Notes: generated from the letters alone by a model not told the origin. DNA of 64,000 nt from Pseudooceanicola marinus (GCF_020177265.1 NZ_JAIVMC010000003.1:62001-126000), one strand, 5' to 3'; positions 1-8,655 are shown, numbered from the stretch's first letter. Made by a program: numbers and translations.

Positions 1-243
1 AAGCTGTTGCTGCTGGACGAGCCGACCGAGGGCATTCAGCCCAACATCATCCAGCAGATCGGCCGGGTCATCGAATACCTGCGCGATCGCGGCGACATGG
101 CGATCGTGCTGGTCGAGCAGTATTTCGAATTCGCCTATGGCCTGGCGGACAAGTTCTACGTGCTGCGCCGTGGATCGGTCACGGCGTCGGGCAGCAAGTC
201 CGAGCTGACCAAGGACGAGCTGATGGCCGAGGTGTCGGTCTGA
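1..243 (+). CDS. urtE: Urea ABC transporter ATP-binding subunit UrtE, C-terminal end (partial)
   Basis: Only the last 80 residues are present; the gene starts before the window. They begin inside the Walker B segment (LLLLDEPTEGIQP) and continue through the H-loop region (VLVEQYFEFAYGLADKFYVL). The words DEPTEGIQP and VEQYFEFA are typical of UrtE and separate it from general LivF proteins. UrtE is one of the two cytoplasmic ATPases that energise high-affinity urea uptake in the UrtABCDE system. The other urt genes would lie to the left of the window. The next gene (dtd) is on the opposite strand and converges with it. Confidence 0.85.
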   Translation, partial: KLLLLDEPTEGIQPNIIQQIGRVIEYLRDRGDMAIVLVEQYFEFAYGLADKFYVLRRGSVTASGSKSELTKDELMAEVSV

Positions 244-320
244 CGTGACGCCCGGGCGCTCCGCCCTCGTCGCGCGTTGTGCGCCTTCCCCCCGGGGGGG
301 TATGGGCCGCCAGGCCGATC

Positions 321-761
321 CTAGACCTCCACCCAGATCGTCACCGGGCCGTCGTTGGTCAGGCTGACCTGCATGTCGGCGCCGAAACGCCCCGTTTCCA
401 CCGGGATGCTCTCCTGCTCTGCCAGGGCCGTGGCAAAATGCTCGTAAAGGGCGCGCCCCTCGTCCGGCGCGGCGGCCGCGGAGAAGCCGGGGCGGTTGCC
501 GCGCGAGGTGTCGGCGGCCAGGGTGAACTGGCTGACCACCAGCGCGGACCCCTCGATGTCCCGGAGGGAGCGGTTCATCTTGCCCGCCTCATCCTCGAAG
601 ATGCGCAGCTTGGCGACCCGCGCCGCCAGCTTCTCCGCCTGGGCCGTCGTGTCGCCCTGCATGGCGCAGACCAGGATCATCAGGCCGCGCCCGCAGCGTC
701 CCACCGTTTCGCCGTCGATCTCGACCTTCGCCTCGGTCACCCGTTGCAGCAACGCCCGCAT
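321..761 (-). CDS. dtd: D-aminoacyl-tRNA deacylase
   Basis: A 146-residue protein of normal Dtd length. It hydrolyses the ester bond of D-amino acids (and glycine on tRNA-Ala) mischarged on tRNA, a cytoplasmic proofreading step. Visible signatures are the start [17 protein letters not shown], the substrate-site motif [17 protein letters not shown] (about residues 77-93) and the cross-subunit Gly-cisPro motif NDGPVTIW with G138-P139. The start is chosen because AAGGAGAG lies just upstream and because Dtd proteins begin with MRALLQRV; the frame stays open further upstream but without family similarity. Confidence 0.95.
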   Translation of the reverse strand: MRALLQRVTEAKVEIDGETVGRCGRGLMILVCAMQGDTTAQAEKLAARVAKLRIFEDEAGKMNRSLRDIEGSALVVSQFTLAADTSRGNRPGFSAAAAPDEGRALYEHFATALAEQESIPVETGRFGADMQVSLTNDGPVTIWVEV

Positions 762-908
762 CGCATCTCTCCTTCGTTTTCCAAGGCCTAGCCGATCCGC
801 GCAGGCGGCGCGAGAGGGGGCGCCGCAGGCAAAGTGTCCGGCGTTCAAGATCGGGGAAAGGAAAGACGCCAAGGATGCTTGAATGTTGCCGTGATGAGGA
901 GGTGTGGC

Positions 909-1292
909 ATGCTCTATCGACCTGACCTGATCGACGAACTGGAAGCGGCGCGAGATGCGCTGGACCGCTGGCGCGACCTGCATCTGGAAATGGCCCTGCG
1001 CCTGCGGCGCGGACGCCGCTCCGGCCTGGCGCATCTGCGCGCACAGGATGAAAGCCAGTGCCGCCTGGGCCGATGTCTGGGGGAAATGCGGCGGCAGGCT
1101 CCGTCCGATCCCTATGTGGCCGAGCTTTGCCTGCTGCACGACGATTTCCACGCCTATGCCGGCGCGGTGCAGCACATGATCGAGCAGGGCCGGGCCGACG
1201 CGGCGATCGCGGCTCTGACGGGCATGGAATTCGAAGGGCGGCGTGGCGCGCTGACCGATCGGATCACCGAACTTCTGGCCGAAGCCGCGTGA
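909..1292 (+). CDS. Stand-alone CZB-type zinc-binding protein (127 aa)
   Basis: Small protein with no signal peptide or membrane segment. I read it as a chemoreceptor zinc-binding (CZB) domain without a receptor attached: H25 (DLHLEM), C51 in QCRLGRCL, and H77/H81 in [10 protein letters not shown] fall in the order and spacing of the CZB His-Cys-His-His zinc site, and the surrounding helices match the four-helix pattern (CRLG-W/C-L, then HxxxH, then a G-x-A helix). The start is set by the ribosome site AGGAGGT at 897-903. CZB domains sense zinc or oxidants such as hypochlorite in receptors and cyclases; the role of a free one is unknown. Its neighbours (dtd, a lipoprotein) give no hint of the pathway. 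Confidence 0.65.
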   Translation: MLYRPDLIDELEAARDALDRWRDLHLEMALRLRRGRRSGLAHLRAQDESQCRLGRCLGEMRRQAPSDPYVAELCLLHDDFHAYAGAVQHMIEQGRADAAIAALTGMEFEGRRGALTDRITELLAEAA

Positions 1293-1325
1293 TCCTGCGC
1301 AGCCCGCAGGCCGCGGAGCCTGAGG

Positions 1326-2324
1326 TCAGAGCGGGCTGGCGTCCGCGGTGACCTCCGGCATCAGCTCGGCCGCGATCTGCTCGATGATCGGGTGGGCCTC
1401 GTCCAGCGACATGCCCGGGCGCAGGCGACTGTCGTAGAGGATCTGCAGCATCATCTCGTCCTGGGCCGTCAGCAAGGCGAACTCGCCATCGTCGTTGAAG
1501 ATGGAGGGGCGCGCGGCGCGGCTGTCGTTGCGCAGGCCAAGGCCCTGGGCGATCTCCTCGTGGTAACAGGCGCGGCGCATCAGCTCCGGCAGCTCGGCCC
1601 GCACCAGGGCGACGGCCAGGTCATAGGTCGCCGGGTTGCCCGCCGCAGCAAAGCCCATCACCAGGCAGGGGATGTCGCGGGGCAGGGTGCGCAGGGTGTT
1701 CATCGTGCTGGCCGACAGGTTGGGCACGAGGCTGCGCAGCTCGGCGATGGCCTCTTCGCGGTCGTCTTCGCCCATCACCAGCACGTGGAAATTGCCGCCT
1801 GAACCAGTGCCCAGACCGATCGAATGGCCCGTGGCGCGGGCGAGGCGACGGGCGTAGCCGCGCAGGACCGCGCGGTCGTCGTCCCGGGTCGCTTCGTCGA
1901 TGGAGGTGCCGAAGGTGACCCGCATCCGCACGGGTTGCTGCCAGCGCAGCAGCTGACCCGGCATGTCGTCCGCGGGCGCTAGCCCGGCCCCGGCCCGGTG
2001 TTCGCTGTAGAAGGCGATCCGTTCGAAGTTGCGCACCAGATCGTCGCGATCATGGGCCGCTTCAGCGCCGCCCCCGCCGTCCTGGCGCAACAGCCCGGCC
2101 GCCAGATCCCGGGTCTGGGCCTCGGCGTAGTAGGCAGCCAGCAGGCGGCTTTCGACCGAGGCGACCTCGGGTCGTGCGGCGGTTTCGCTGCGCGGAACAG
2201 GACGCAGGCTTTCCCGTGGCGGGCCCTTCGGGCCGAAGAGGTCGGCCATGTCGGCGCAGCCAGACAGCAGAAGCGGCAGGACCATGCCGAGGGCCAGCGG
2301 ACGGATCCGCGTCGACCAGCGCAC
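1326..2324 (-). CDS. DUF2927 domain lipoprotein
   Basis: About 332 residues if started at the GTG at 2324, which has GGAGGGG five bases upstream. That start gives a compact lipoprotein signal (RPLALGMVLPLLLSGC, lipobox LSGC with Cys at about residue 23). A longer reading from 2405 would give a 27-residue arginine-rich extension unusual for a signal peptide. The C-terminal half carries the DUF2927 pattern: CYHEEIAQGLGLRNDS, then SIFNDDGEF and ILYDSRLRPGM. The family is common in Rhodobacterales, predicted to sit in the cell envelope, and has no established function. The HEE segment recalls degenerate metalloprotease motifs, but I cannot assign activity. Confidence 0.8.
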   Translation of the reverse strand: MRWSTRIRPLALGMVLPLLLSGCADMADLFGPKGPPRESLRPVPRSETAARPEVASVESRLLAAYYAEAQTRDLAAGLLRQDGGGGAEAAHDRDDLVRNFERIAFYSEHRAGAGLAPADDMPGQLLRWQQPVRMRVTFGTSIDEATRDDDRAVLRGYARRLARATGHSIGLGTGSGGNFHVLVMGEDDREEAIAELRSLVPNLSASTMNTLRTLPRDIPCLVMGFAAAGNPATYDLAVALVRAELPELMRRACYHEEIAQGLGLRNDSRAARPSIFNDDGEFALLTAQDEMMLQILYDSRLRPGMSLDEAHPIIEQIAAELMPEVTADASPL

Positions 2325-2565
2325 GGCGCCCCTCCGCCGCCCGGATGAGCGCGGATCTGCGGACCGCGAAAGACCGCCTGCGGGCGGCTCTGCCTTGTCT
2401 GTCATGACCGATCGGCCCCCACCGAGTACGATTTACACGCTTCCCCATACGACAGGACGGCCTTTGTGGAAAGGACCGCCCCCCTCGCACGGGGGGCCGC
2501 CGGCCCCTGTCTGGGCGGGGTTTCGCCGGTCCGGGAACGTATCGGGACAGGCGGGCGGGCCGGGC

Positions 2566-3558
2566 TCAGGATTTCGGCGGTTGGCCGCCGGCGGAGGGGT
2601 CGGCCAGCGCCTGCGCCATCTGATGCAGGGCGTCTCGCGCCATCTCCTGACGGGCCTGCCCCTGTTCGGCAAGGGCCTGTCCCTGCAGAAGGGCAGTCAG
2701 GCAATGGTCGTGCTGCGCGACCTCCTGGGGGCCGGGCGGGGTGGTTTCGGCGGCGCGGGCGCAGTCGGGCAGCGCGCGGCTCAGAAGGTCCGAGAGATGT
2801 CGCAGCAGACGTTTGTCCTCCTCCTGCGCCAGCCGCACCAGTGGCAGCGTCTGCGCCACCCGATGACGCGTGGCGGCCACAGCCTCCAGCCGCCGTTCCA
2901 GCACGTCGCAGCAGGGCGGGGGCACCGCAAGAGGGATCGGGTCCGGCCGGTGGGTCATGGCCAGCTCCAGCCGCGCCAGGCGCAGGCATTCTTGCCCGGC
3001 GGCCAGGTCCAGGGCCAGCGCGTCGTAATGGTCCAGCCCCTGTTCATAGAGCAGATCCAGACGCCGCAGGCGCGCCATCAGGTCACGGTGTCGCCGCAGC
3101 AGGTCTTCCGCCAGCCGCCCGACCTGGCGCCAGGCCTCTGCCGCCTGCCGGCCTGCACGGGGCGCGGGGCGACGGCGCAGCCTTTGCCACAGGGTGGGAC
3201 GGGCTGACACGGCATCGGGCGCCGAGGCTGCCCCGGACTGGGTCGCGGCCAGGGCCCGGGCCAGGGCCGTCAGCTCCCGTGCGATATGGGTATTCTCCCC
3301 GGCGTCCAGGGCAAGCAGCATCTCGTGGCTGATCCGCCCCAGCCCGTCATCCCCGGCGCGCCCGAACCTGCGCAGGGCCCCGGCATCGGCCAGGTCCAGA
3401 TCGGCCATCCGCGCACGGATCTGGTCGGCGAAGGCATCGCTGACCGCCTCCAGCGACAGGGCACTGTGCGCGGGGGAAGGTTCGGGCAATTCCAGCGCCG
3501 AGACGGTGTCGACCTCCGGTCGGGCCGCACTGGCGGCCTGGCGAAGGGCCTCCAACAT
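2566..3558 (-). CDS. TelA-like (toxic anion resistance family) protein
   Basis: 330 residues with a strong AGGAGGAG site upstream. The middle and C-terminal parts follow the TelA/KlaA pattern: RLRRLDLLYEQGLDHYDALA with LAAGQECLRLARLE (about residues 165-205) and RLEAVAATRHRVAQTLPLVRLAQ (about 225-250). TelA proteins are soluble coiled-coil proteins linked to tellurite resistance and, in some bacteria, cell-envelope stress; the mechanism is unclear. The N-terminal third is proline- and alanine-rich and does not match the family. No ter genes or YceG/5-bromo-4-chloroindolyl phosphate hydrolase partner, which often accompany TelA, are present in the window. The family call is moderately secure, the function is not. 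Confidence 0.65.
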   Translation of the reverse strand: MLEALRQAASAARPEVDTVSALELPEPSPAHSALSLEAVSDAFADQIRARMADLDLADAGALRRFGRAGDDGLGRISHEMLLALDAGENTHIARELTALARALAATQSGAASAPDAVSARPTLWQRLRRRPAPRAGRQAAEAWRQVGRLAEDLLRRHRDLMARLRRLDLLYEQGLDHYDALALDLAAGQECLRLARLELAMTHRPDPIPLAVPPPCCDVLERRLEAVAATRHRVAQTLPLVRLAQEEDKRLLRHLSDLLSRALPDCARAAETTPPGPQEVAQHDHCLTALLQGQALAEQGQARQEMARDALHQMAQALADPSAGGQPPKS

Positions 3559-3749
3559 CTGCTGCTCTCCTCCTGTTCATCGCGCCCGACGGGTCGCCGG
3601 ACACCCGGGCCTCCGGGGCGCGCCGGATGGCCCGACACCTCTTGCGGGTGTCTCACAGCCAAAGCACCGGAATGTAACAAATCCTTGGTCGATATCCGGC
3701 GCGGCGGCATCGGAGCAGGCTAGTCCCGGACCACGGGCAGACGAAACCC

Positions 3750-3773
3750 CTGGCCCGCCGAAAAACGGGCCAG
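3750..3773 (-). terminator. Candidate terminator of rluB
   Basis: Perfect 8-bp stem CTGGCCCG/CGGGCCAG with an 8-base loop, located 63-86 bases past the rluB stop. The T content lies in the loop rather than after the stem, so this is a weak intrinsic terminator. Confidence 0.4.
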
Positions 3774-3835
3774 AGGGGGCTTACCTTGGGAATTGTCATC
3801 AAACTGTCAGAAGGGAGTCTCGGACGAGGCAGTCG

Positions 3836-5104
3836 TCAGCGCGATCCGCGCGGCGGCTTGCCGTTGCCGGGCCGTCCCTTGTGAGGGCCGCTGCGCGGGC
3901 CCGAAGGGCCGCCGGTGTCGCGGCGCGGGCCACCCTTGCCGCCCTGCGGTTTACTGGTGTCACCCTTGCCACCGAAGGGTCCGGCGCCACCGGGCTTGCG
4001 GCCAGAGCGTCCATCTTCCCGCGCGCTGTCCGCAGAGCGCCCATCACGAGGGCCGCCCTTGCCACCGCGCAGTTCGGCGCGACCGATCAGCCCGCCCTTG
4101 CCGCCGCGCGTTCCCTTGCCACTGCGGGCGTCCTTTCCGCCGGACCGGGGGCCCTGCCCGGCAAAGCCGCGCGTGCCGCTGTCGGCCTCCGCGCCCTTGC
4201 GGGGCAGGCGTTTCGGGCGGGGGGCAGCGTCGGGGTCGATCTCCAGCCCCAGCTGGTCACGCAGGACGCGCGGGCGCAGCTCCTCGACCTCACCGGCCTT
4301 CAGGGTGCCCAACTGGAAGGGGCCGTAGCTGACGCGGATCAGCCGGTTCACCGTCAGGCCGATGTTTTCCATGGCGCGGCGGATCTCGCGGTTGCGCCCC
4401 TCTCGCAGGCCGACGGTCAGCCAGGCATTGGCGCCCTGCTGCCGGTCCAGTGTGACCTGCATGGGCTGGAAATGCTCGCCGTCGACCACCACGCCGTCGC
4501 GCAGGGGCGCGAGGGTGGCATCGGTCGGCGCGCCCTTGACCCGGACGCGGTACTTGCGCACCCAGCCGGTCTCGGGCAGCTCCAGCCGCCGTTTCACCTC
4601 GCCGTCATTGGTCAGCAGCAGCAGCCCTTCGGAGTTGAGGTCGAGCCGGCCCACGCTCATCACCCGGGGCAGATCCTCGGGCAGGGCGTCGAAGACGGTC
4701 TCGCGGCCCTGTTCGTCCTTTGCGGTGGTCACCAGCCCCGTGGGCTTGTGGTAGAGCCAGACGCGCGGCGGGTCCGCCGGGCCGAGCGGCTTGCCGTCCA
4801 CCACGATCTTGTCCTTGCCGGTGACATTCAGCGCCGGGCTGGTGATGACCTTGCCGTTCACGCTGACGCGGCCCGCTTCGATGATCTTCTCGGCATCGCG
4901 ACGGCTGGCGACGCCCGCGCGTGCCATGACCTTGGCGATCCGGTCGGATCCGCTGCCTTGCGGGGCGGCGGAGACAGGCGCGCTGTCGGCGGCAGGCGCC
5001 CCTTTCGGGCCGGGGCGCCGGGGGCGGCCGGGTTTGGCAGGACGGTCAGGGCGGGGGCTGCCGGGGCGGGGGCCGCCGGGGCGCGTCGGTTTTTTCGGGC
5101 TCAT
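3836..5104 (-). CDS. rluB: 23S rRNA pseudouridine synthase of RluB/RsuA type with long basic tails
   Basis: 422 residues. The order is: a proline/lysine/arginine-rich N-terminal tail (residues 1-50), an S4 RNA-binding domain (DRIAKVMARAGVASRRDAEKII), and the pseudouridine synthase domain with the catalytic aspartate in VGRLDLNSEGLLLLTNDG and the motifs LREGRNREIRRA and RVSYGPFQLG. The last 130 residues are a low-complexity Gly/Lys/Arg extension with recurring GGKGG units, likely a disordered RNA-binding tail. RluB makes pseudouridine 2605 in 23S rRNA of E. coli; RsuA-family members are hard to separate by eye. It is divergent from tadA with only 61 bases between starts, so the two probably share a promoter region. 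Confidence 0.88.
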   Translation of the reverse strand: MSPKKPTRPGGPRPGSPRPDRPAKPGRPRRPGPKGAPAADSAPVSAAPQGSGSDRIAKVMARAGVASRRDAEKIIEAGRVSVNGKVITSPALNVTGKDKIVVDGKPLGPADPPRVWLYHKPTGLVTTAKDEQGRETVFDALPEDLPRVMSVGRLDLNSEGLLLLTNDGEVKRRLELPETGWVRKYRVRVKGAPTDATLAPLRDGVVVDGEHFQPMQVTLDRQQGANAWLTVGLREGRNREIRRAMENIGLTVNRLIRVSYGPFQLGTLKAGEVEELRPRVLRDQLGLEIDPDAAPRPKRLPRKGAEADSGTRGFAGQGPRSGGKDARSGKGTRGGKGGLIGRAELRGGKGGPRDGRSADSAREDGRSGRKPGGAGPFGGKGDTSKPQGGKGGPRRDTGGPSGPRSGPHKGRPGNGKPPRGSR

Positions 5105-5165
5105 GTCCCGGCTCTAGCGCAGCTTGGGCGCTTGCGAAAGCATTCATCGCGCGCCAGACAGGGGC

Positions 5166-5630
5166 ATGAGTGTCACGCAGCCCCCCTTTACCTCTCACAT
5201 GGACGCGGCCCTGGACGAGGCCCGCGCGGCTGCCGGCCGTGGCGAGGTCCCCGTAGGCGCGGTGCTGGTCGCCCCCGATGGCCGGGTCGTGGCCCGGGCC
5301 GGCAACCGCACGCGGGAGCTGTCGGATCCCACGGCCCATGCGGAGGTCCTGGCGATCCGCGCCGCCTGTGCCGCTGCCGGGTCGGAGCGTCTGCCGGGCC
5401 ATGTCCTCTACGTCACGCTGGAGCCCTGTCCCTTCTGTGCTGCCATCATTTCCGCGGCCCGGATCGCGCGAGTGGTCTATGGGGCCGCGGATCCCAAGTC
5501 GGGTGGCGTGGCCCAGGGACCGCGCATCTTCGCCCACCCCCAGGCGCATCACGTGCCGGAGGTGATCGACGGGATCGCCGCCGCCGAGGCCGAAGCCCTG
5601 CTGAAGAATTTCTTCGCGGCAAAGCGGTGA
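5166..5630 (+). CDS. tadA: tRNA-specific adenosine deaminase TadA-like nucleoside deaminase
   Basis: 154 residues. Zinc-dependent cytidine-deaminase-like fold with the zinc/proton-shuttle motif H58-A-E60 and the second motif PCPFC (C88 and C91). TadA converts adenosine 34 of tRNA-Arg to inosine and is essential in many bacteria. EVPVGAVLV near the N terminus and ARIARVVYGAADPKSG after the zinc site are typical. The ATG at 5166 is chosen by length and family similarity; there is no good ribosome site, and M12 is an alternative. It is divergent from rluB. Confidence 0.88.
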   Translation: MSVTQPPFTSHMDAALDEARAAAGRGEVPVGAVLVAPDGRVVARAGNRTRELSDPTAHAEVLAIRAACAAAGSERLPGHVLYVTLEPCPFCAAIISAARIARVVYGAADPKSGGVAQGPRIFAHPQAHHVPEVIDGIAAAEAEALLKNFFAAKR

Positions 5631-5673
5631 GGGGAAGGGGGGCTCTGCCCCCGTCCGCTGACGCGGACCCCCC

Positions 5674-5698
5674 GGAGTATTTTTGACGACGTGAAGGA
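5674..5698 (+). repeat. Dispersed intergenic repeat, copy 1
   Basis: A GGAGTATTTTTGACGACGTG core followed by GAAGGA. It is one of four related copies in the window (others at 5795-5818, 34158-34185 and 34426-34453). The consensus is GGAGTATTT, 3-4 variable bases ending in GA, then CGA.GTGAAGACAGG. All copies lie in gaps between genes. Confidence 0.7.
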
Positions 5699-5758
5699 TA
5701 AGGGGAGGTGTTTGACCGGTGCCTGTGGCGCGGGGGACGGAGGTTGCACGCTCTCCAT

Positions 5759-5794
5759 TAAAAAAGGAGGGCGCCACTGCGGCGGCGCCCTCCT
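5759..5794 (-). terminator. Intrinsic terminator of prs
   Basis: 11-bp perfect stem AGGAGGGCGCC/GGCGCCCTCCT with a short loop. On the minus strand it is followed directly by a run of six T. It sits about 95 bases past the prs stop and is the strongest classical terminator in this part of the window. Confidence 0.85.
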
Positions 5795-5818
5795 GTCTTC
5801 ACCTTGTTTCAAATACTC
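5795..5818 (-). repeat. Dispersed intergenic repeat, copy 2 (inverted)
   Basis: Reads GAGTATTTGAAACAAGGTGA then AGAC on the minus strand. It faces copy 1 across the tadA-prs gap and directly abuts the prs terminator stem. Confidence 0.65.
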
Positions 5819-5889
5819 ACGGCGCGCCGGTGCGGCCTGGCTCAACGGATCTGTCCTTGGGGCAACCGTCGGGCCGGGCGATTGACGCC

Positions 5890-6906
5890 TCAGCCGCGGA
5901 AGAAGCCTTCGTAGATCGGCTCCAGCGTGCCCTGCTCGAAGAGCGAGGAGACGGAGGTGCCGTTCCAGATGTTCAGGATCGCCTGGGCGAACATCGGAGC
6001 CGTCGGCAGCACGCGGATCTTCTCGCAGGCGGCGACGGGTTCGGTGGCGGCGATGGAATCGGTGATCACCAGGTTCTCCATCACGGAGTTGGTGATCCGC
6101 TGCACCGCGGGGCCGGACAGGACACCGTGGGAGATATAGGCGTGCACTTCCTTCGCGCCGAAGTCGAGCAGCAGTTCCGCCGCCTTGCACAGCGTACCGG
6201 CAGTGTCGCACATGTCGTCGACGATGACGCAGATCTTGTCCTTCACGTCGCCGATGACGGTCATCTCGGCCACTTCGCCGGGCTTTTCGCGGCGCTTGTC
6301 GACGATGGACAGCGGCGCGTTGATCCGCTTCGCCAGTTCGCGGGCGCGGGCCACGCCGCCGACGTCGGGCGATACGACCATGATCTCGTCGATGCGGTCC
6401 TTGAACTTCTCCTTGATGTCCAGGGCGAAGATCGGGCTGGCGTAGAGGTTGTCGACCGGAATGTCGAAGAAGCCCTGGATCTGGGCCGCGTGCAGGTCCA
6501 TCGTCAGGACCCGCTCGACGCCGGCCTCGACCAACATGTTGGCGACCAGCTTGGCCGAGATCGGCGTGCGGGCCTTGGTGCGGCGGTCCTGGCGGGCATA
6601 GCCGAAGTAGGGGATCACGGCGGTGATGCGGCTGGCCGAGGAGCGACGCAGCGCGTCGGTCATGATCAGCAGTTCCATCAGGTTGTCGTTGGCGGGGTTC
6701 GAGGTCGACTGGATCACGAACATGTCCTCGCCGCGGACGTTCTCGAAGACCTCGACGAAGATCTCGCCGTCGTTGAAGCGTTCGACCCGCGCGTCGACCA
6801 GGCCGACGTTCATGCCGCGGTGCATCGACATGCGGCGCGCGATCGAGGTCGCAAGCGGCATGTTCGAATTCCCCGCGATCAGCTTGGGTTCGATGATATT
6901 CGGCAT
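5890..6906 (-). CDS. prs: Ribose-phosphate pyrophosphokinase
   Basis: 338 residues. It makes PRPP from ribose 5-phosphate and ATP, the common precursor for purine, pyrimidine, histidine, tryptophan and NAD synthesis. Motifs include the flexible-loop and ribose-phosphate segments ([19 protein letters not shown]), the metal/PRPP region [16 protein letters not shown] and the PRPP-binding loop [16 protein letters not shown]. The start at MPNIIEPKL is preceded by GGGAGGCAG/GGAGAC sequences and matches family length. An in-frame extension of 22 residues upstream has no family similarity and is left out. It stands alone on its strand with a strong terminator. Confidence 0.96.
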   Translation of the reverse strand: MPNIIEPKLIAGNSNMPLATSIARRMSMHRGMNVGLVDARVERFNDGEIFVEVFENVRGEDMFVIQSTSNPANDNLMELLIMTDALRRSSASRITAVIPYFGYARQDRRTKARTPISAKLVANMLVEAGVERVLTMDLHAAQIQGFFDIPVDNLYASPIFALDIKEKFKDRIDEIMVVSPDVGGVARARELAKRINAPLSIVDKRREKPGEVAEMTVIGDVKDKICVIVDDMCDTAGTLCKAAELLLDFGAKEVHAYISHGVLSGPAVQRITNSVMENLVITDSIAATEPVAACEKIRVLPTAPMFAQAILNIWNGTSVSSLFEQGTLEPIYEGFFRG

Positions 6907-7029
6907 GAGGATGTCTCCGGGAGGCAGCAGGCCCGACAGGGCAGGGGATGACAGATTCGTGACGTTGAACACGCCTTAGCACCCCGGTAACGTCTTGCCA
7001 AACCACGCTGCAGGGGAGGGGCCGCCAGG

Positions 7030-7635
7030 ATGACGCGGATCATTGACTACTATTTCACGACGATCTCGCCCTGGGCCTATCTGGCTGGCGACGGTCTGGA
7101 ACGGATCGCGGCTGAGCATGAGGCCCAGATCCGCTACAAACCCGTTGATCTGATGGCGGTTTTTGCCCGTAGCGGCGGGCAGCCCTTGGGCGAGCGGCCA
7201 CCCGCGCGGCAGGCGTACCGGATGCAGGAGTTGCGCCGGGCCAAGGCGAAGACGGGGATGGACCTGGTGCTGGAGCCGGCGTTTTTCCCGACCAACCCCG
7301 CGCCGTCGTGCTACGCCATCATCGCCGCCGACCGGGCGGGCGGCGGTGACACCGGCCTGCTGGTGCGTCTTCTGATGCGCGCCTGCTGGGCGGAGGAGAA
7401 GAACATCGCCGAGGATGAAGTGATCCGTGCGGCCCTGGAGGCGGCGGGGTTCGATCCCGGCCTGGCTGACAGCGGGCTGCTGACCGGGGCCGAAACCTTC
7501 CTGCGCTACACCGAGGAGGCGGTGACGGCGGGGGTGTTCGGCTCTCCCTTCTACATCGTCGACGGGACCGAGCGGTTCTGGGGGCAGGACCGGCTGGCGG
7601 ACCTGGACGCCTACCTTGCGGGGCGGCTGGGATGA
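7030..7635 (+). CDS. 2-hydroxychromene-2-carboxylate isomerase family protein (DsbA/GST-kappa fold)
   Basis: 201 residues. The start MTRIIDYYFTTISPWAYLAG and the closing GVFGSPFYIVDGTERFWGQDRLADLD match the glutathione-dependent HCCA isomerase/GST kappa family; the Ser of SPW replaces the DsbA cysteine pair, as in this family. HCCA isomerase takes part in naphthalene breakdown, but most chromosomal homologues act on unknown aromatic or glutathione substrates. It overlaps the following hydrolase by ATGA, so the two are translated together. No aromatic-degradation genes are nearby. Confidence 0.85.
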   Translation: MTRIIDYYFTTISPWAYLAGDGLERIAAEHEAQIRYKPVDLMAVFARSGGQPLGERPPARQAYRMQELRRAKAKTGMDLVLEPAFFPTNPAPSCYAIIAADRAGGGDTGLLVRLLMRACWAEEKNIAEDEVIRAALEAAGFDPGLADSGLLTGAETFLRYTEEAVTAGVFGSPFYIVDGTERFWGQDRLADLDAYLAGRLG

Positions 7636-8474
7636 GTGATGCCTTGGACGGGATCGGCCTGCGCACCTGGGGGGAGACGGGCCGCAAGCTGTTGATGATC
7701 CACTGTTCCCTGGCGCATTCGGGGGCCTGGGGCGGGGTCGCCAAGGCGATGGACGGGCTGGCGCAGATGCGCGCCTTCGATCTGCCGGGGCACGGGCGCA
7801 GTGTCGATTGGGATCCTGCGCAAAGCTTCCAGGAACAGGCCCGTGACATGGCGGTGCGGGTGATCGAGGACTGGGGCGGCGGTCCGGTGGATCTGGTCGG
7901 TCACAGTTTCGGGGCCACCGTGGCGCTTCGGCTGGCCGTGGACCGTCCGGACCTCGTTCGCTCTCTGGCGCTCTATGAACCCGTCTTCTTCACCGCGGCC
8001 TTCCGGGCCTTTCCGGGTATGGAGGCGCAGCATGACCGCGACCTGGCCGATTTCGACACCGCCTTTGCCGCCGGTGACCGGGACGGGGCCGCGCGGGCCT
8101 TCATGCGGGTCTGGGGCGATGGCCGCCCCTGGACGTCGCTGCCCGAGGCGCAGCGGGCGGGCTTCGTGTCGCGCATCCATCTGATCGACGCGATCAGGGA
8201 TACGAATTACGGCGACCCGGCCGGCATGTTGTCGGAGGGCAAACTGGCTGCTTTGGATCTGCCGGTCTTGCTGATGGATGGCGCCGACAGCCCGGTCTTC
8301 GCGCCGAGGATCAACGAGGCGCTGCTGGCCGAGATCCCCGGTGCGCGGCGCCAGGTGGTGGCCGGAGCGGCGCACATGGGGGTGCTGACTGCGCCCGAGG
8401 CGGTGGCGTCGCTGCTCAAGGATTTCCTCGATCTCGAAGTCGCCGCGCCGCCGGCCCTGCCGGCGGGCGTCTGA
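7632..8474 (+). CDS. Alpha/beta hydrolase
   Basis: 280 residues, cytoplasmic. The nucleophile elbow is GHSFG with Ser92 (VDLVGHSFGATVALRLA). The oxyanion-hole region is MIHCSLAHSGAW, and the likely acid and base are in LLMDGADSPVF and GAAHMGV near the C terminus. Substrate unknown; the family contains esterases, C-C hydrolases and thioesterases. Its ATG overlaps the stop of the HCCA-isomerase-like gene, suggesting a shared pathway. Confidence 0.88.
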   Translation: MSDALDGIGLRTWGETGRKLLMIHCSLAHSGAWGGVAKAMDGLAQMRAFDLPGHGRSVDWDPAQSFQEQARDMAVRVIEDWGGGPVDLVGHSFGATVALRLAVDRPDLVRSLALYEPVFFTAAFRAFPGMEAQHDRDLADFDTAFAAGDRDGAARAFMRVWGDGRPWTSLPEAQRAGFVSRIHLIDAIRDTNYGDPAGMLSEGKLAALDLPVLLMDGADSPVFAPRINEALLAEIPGARRQVVAGAAHMGVLTAPEAVASLLKDFLDLEVAAPPALPAGV

Positions 8475-8620
8475 ACTGGGAAAGCAGGGCAGGACGCGCG
8501 TCTGGTGGCAGAAACCATTTCACTTTTCATACATTCCGAGCGAAAAGCGAAAACGCCTTCCTGTTGGGGCTTTGGATGAGCTCAAGGCGACAAGCGCTTT
8601 TGCTTTCAGGATGAATCTAC

Positions 8621-8655
8621 GAAAAGGCGCGCGACCTGCTGTCGTGCGCCTTTTC
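8621..8655. terminator. Bidirectional terminator between converging genes
   Basis: 15-bp stem (GAAAAGGCGCGCGAC against GTCGTGCGCCTTTTC, one G-T mismatch) with a 5-base loop. The A-run on one side and the T-run on the other make it work in both directions, which fits its position between the converging hydrolase and threonine aldolase genes. Confidence 0.85.

Noticed and set aside
286-300. CCCCCC/GGGGGG after urtE as a terminator.
   Set aside because: There is no loop and no T-run; the tract is probably just a GC-rich stretch.
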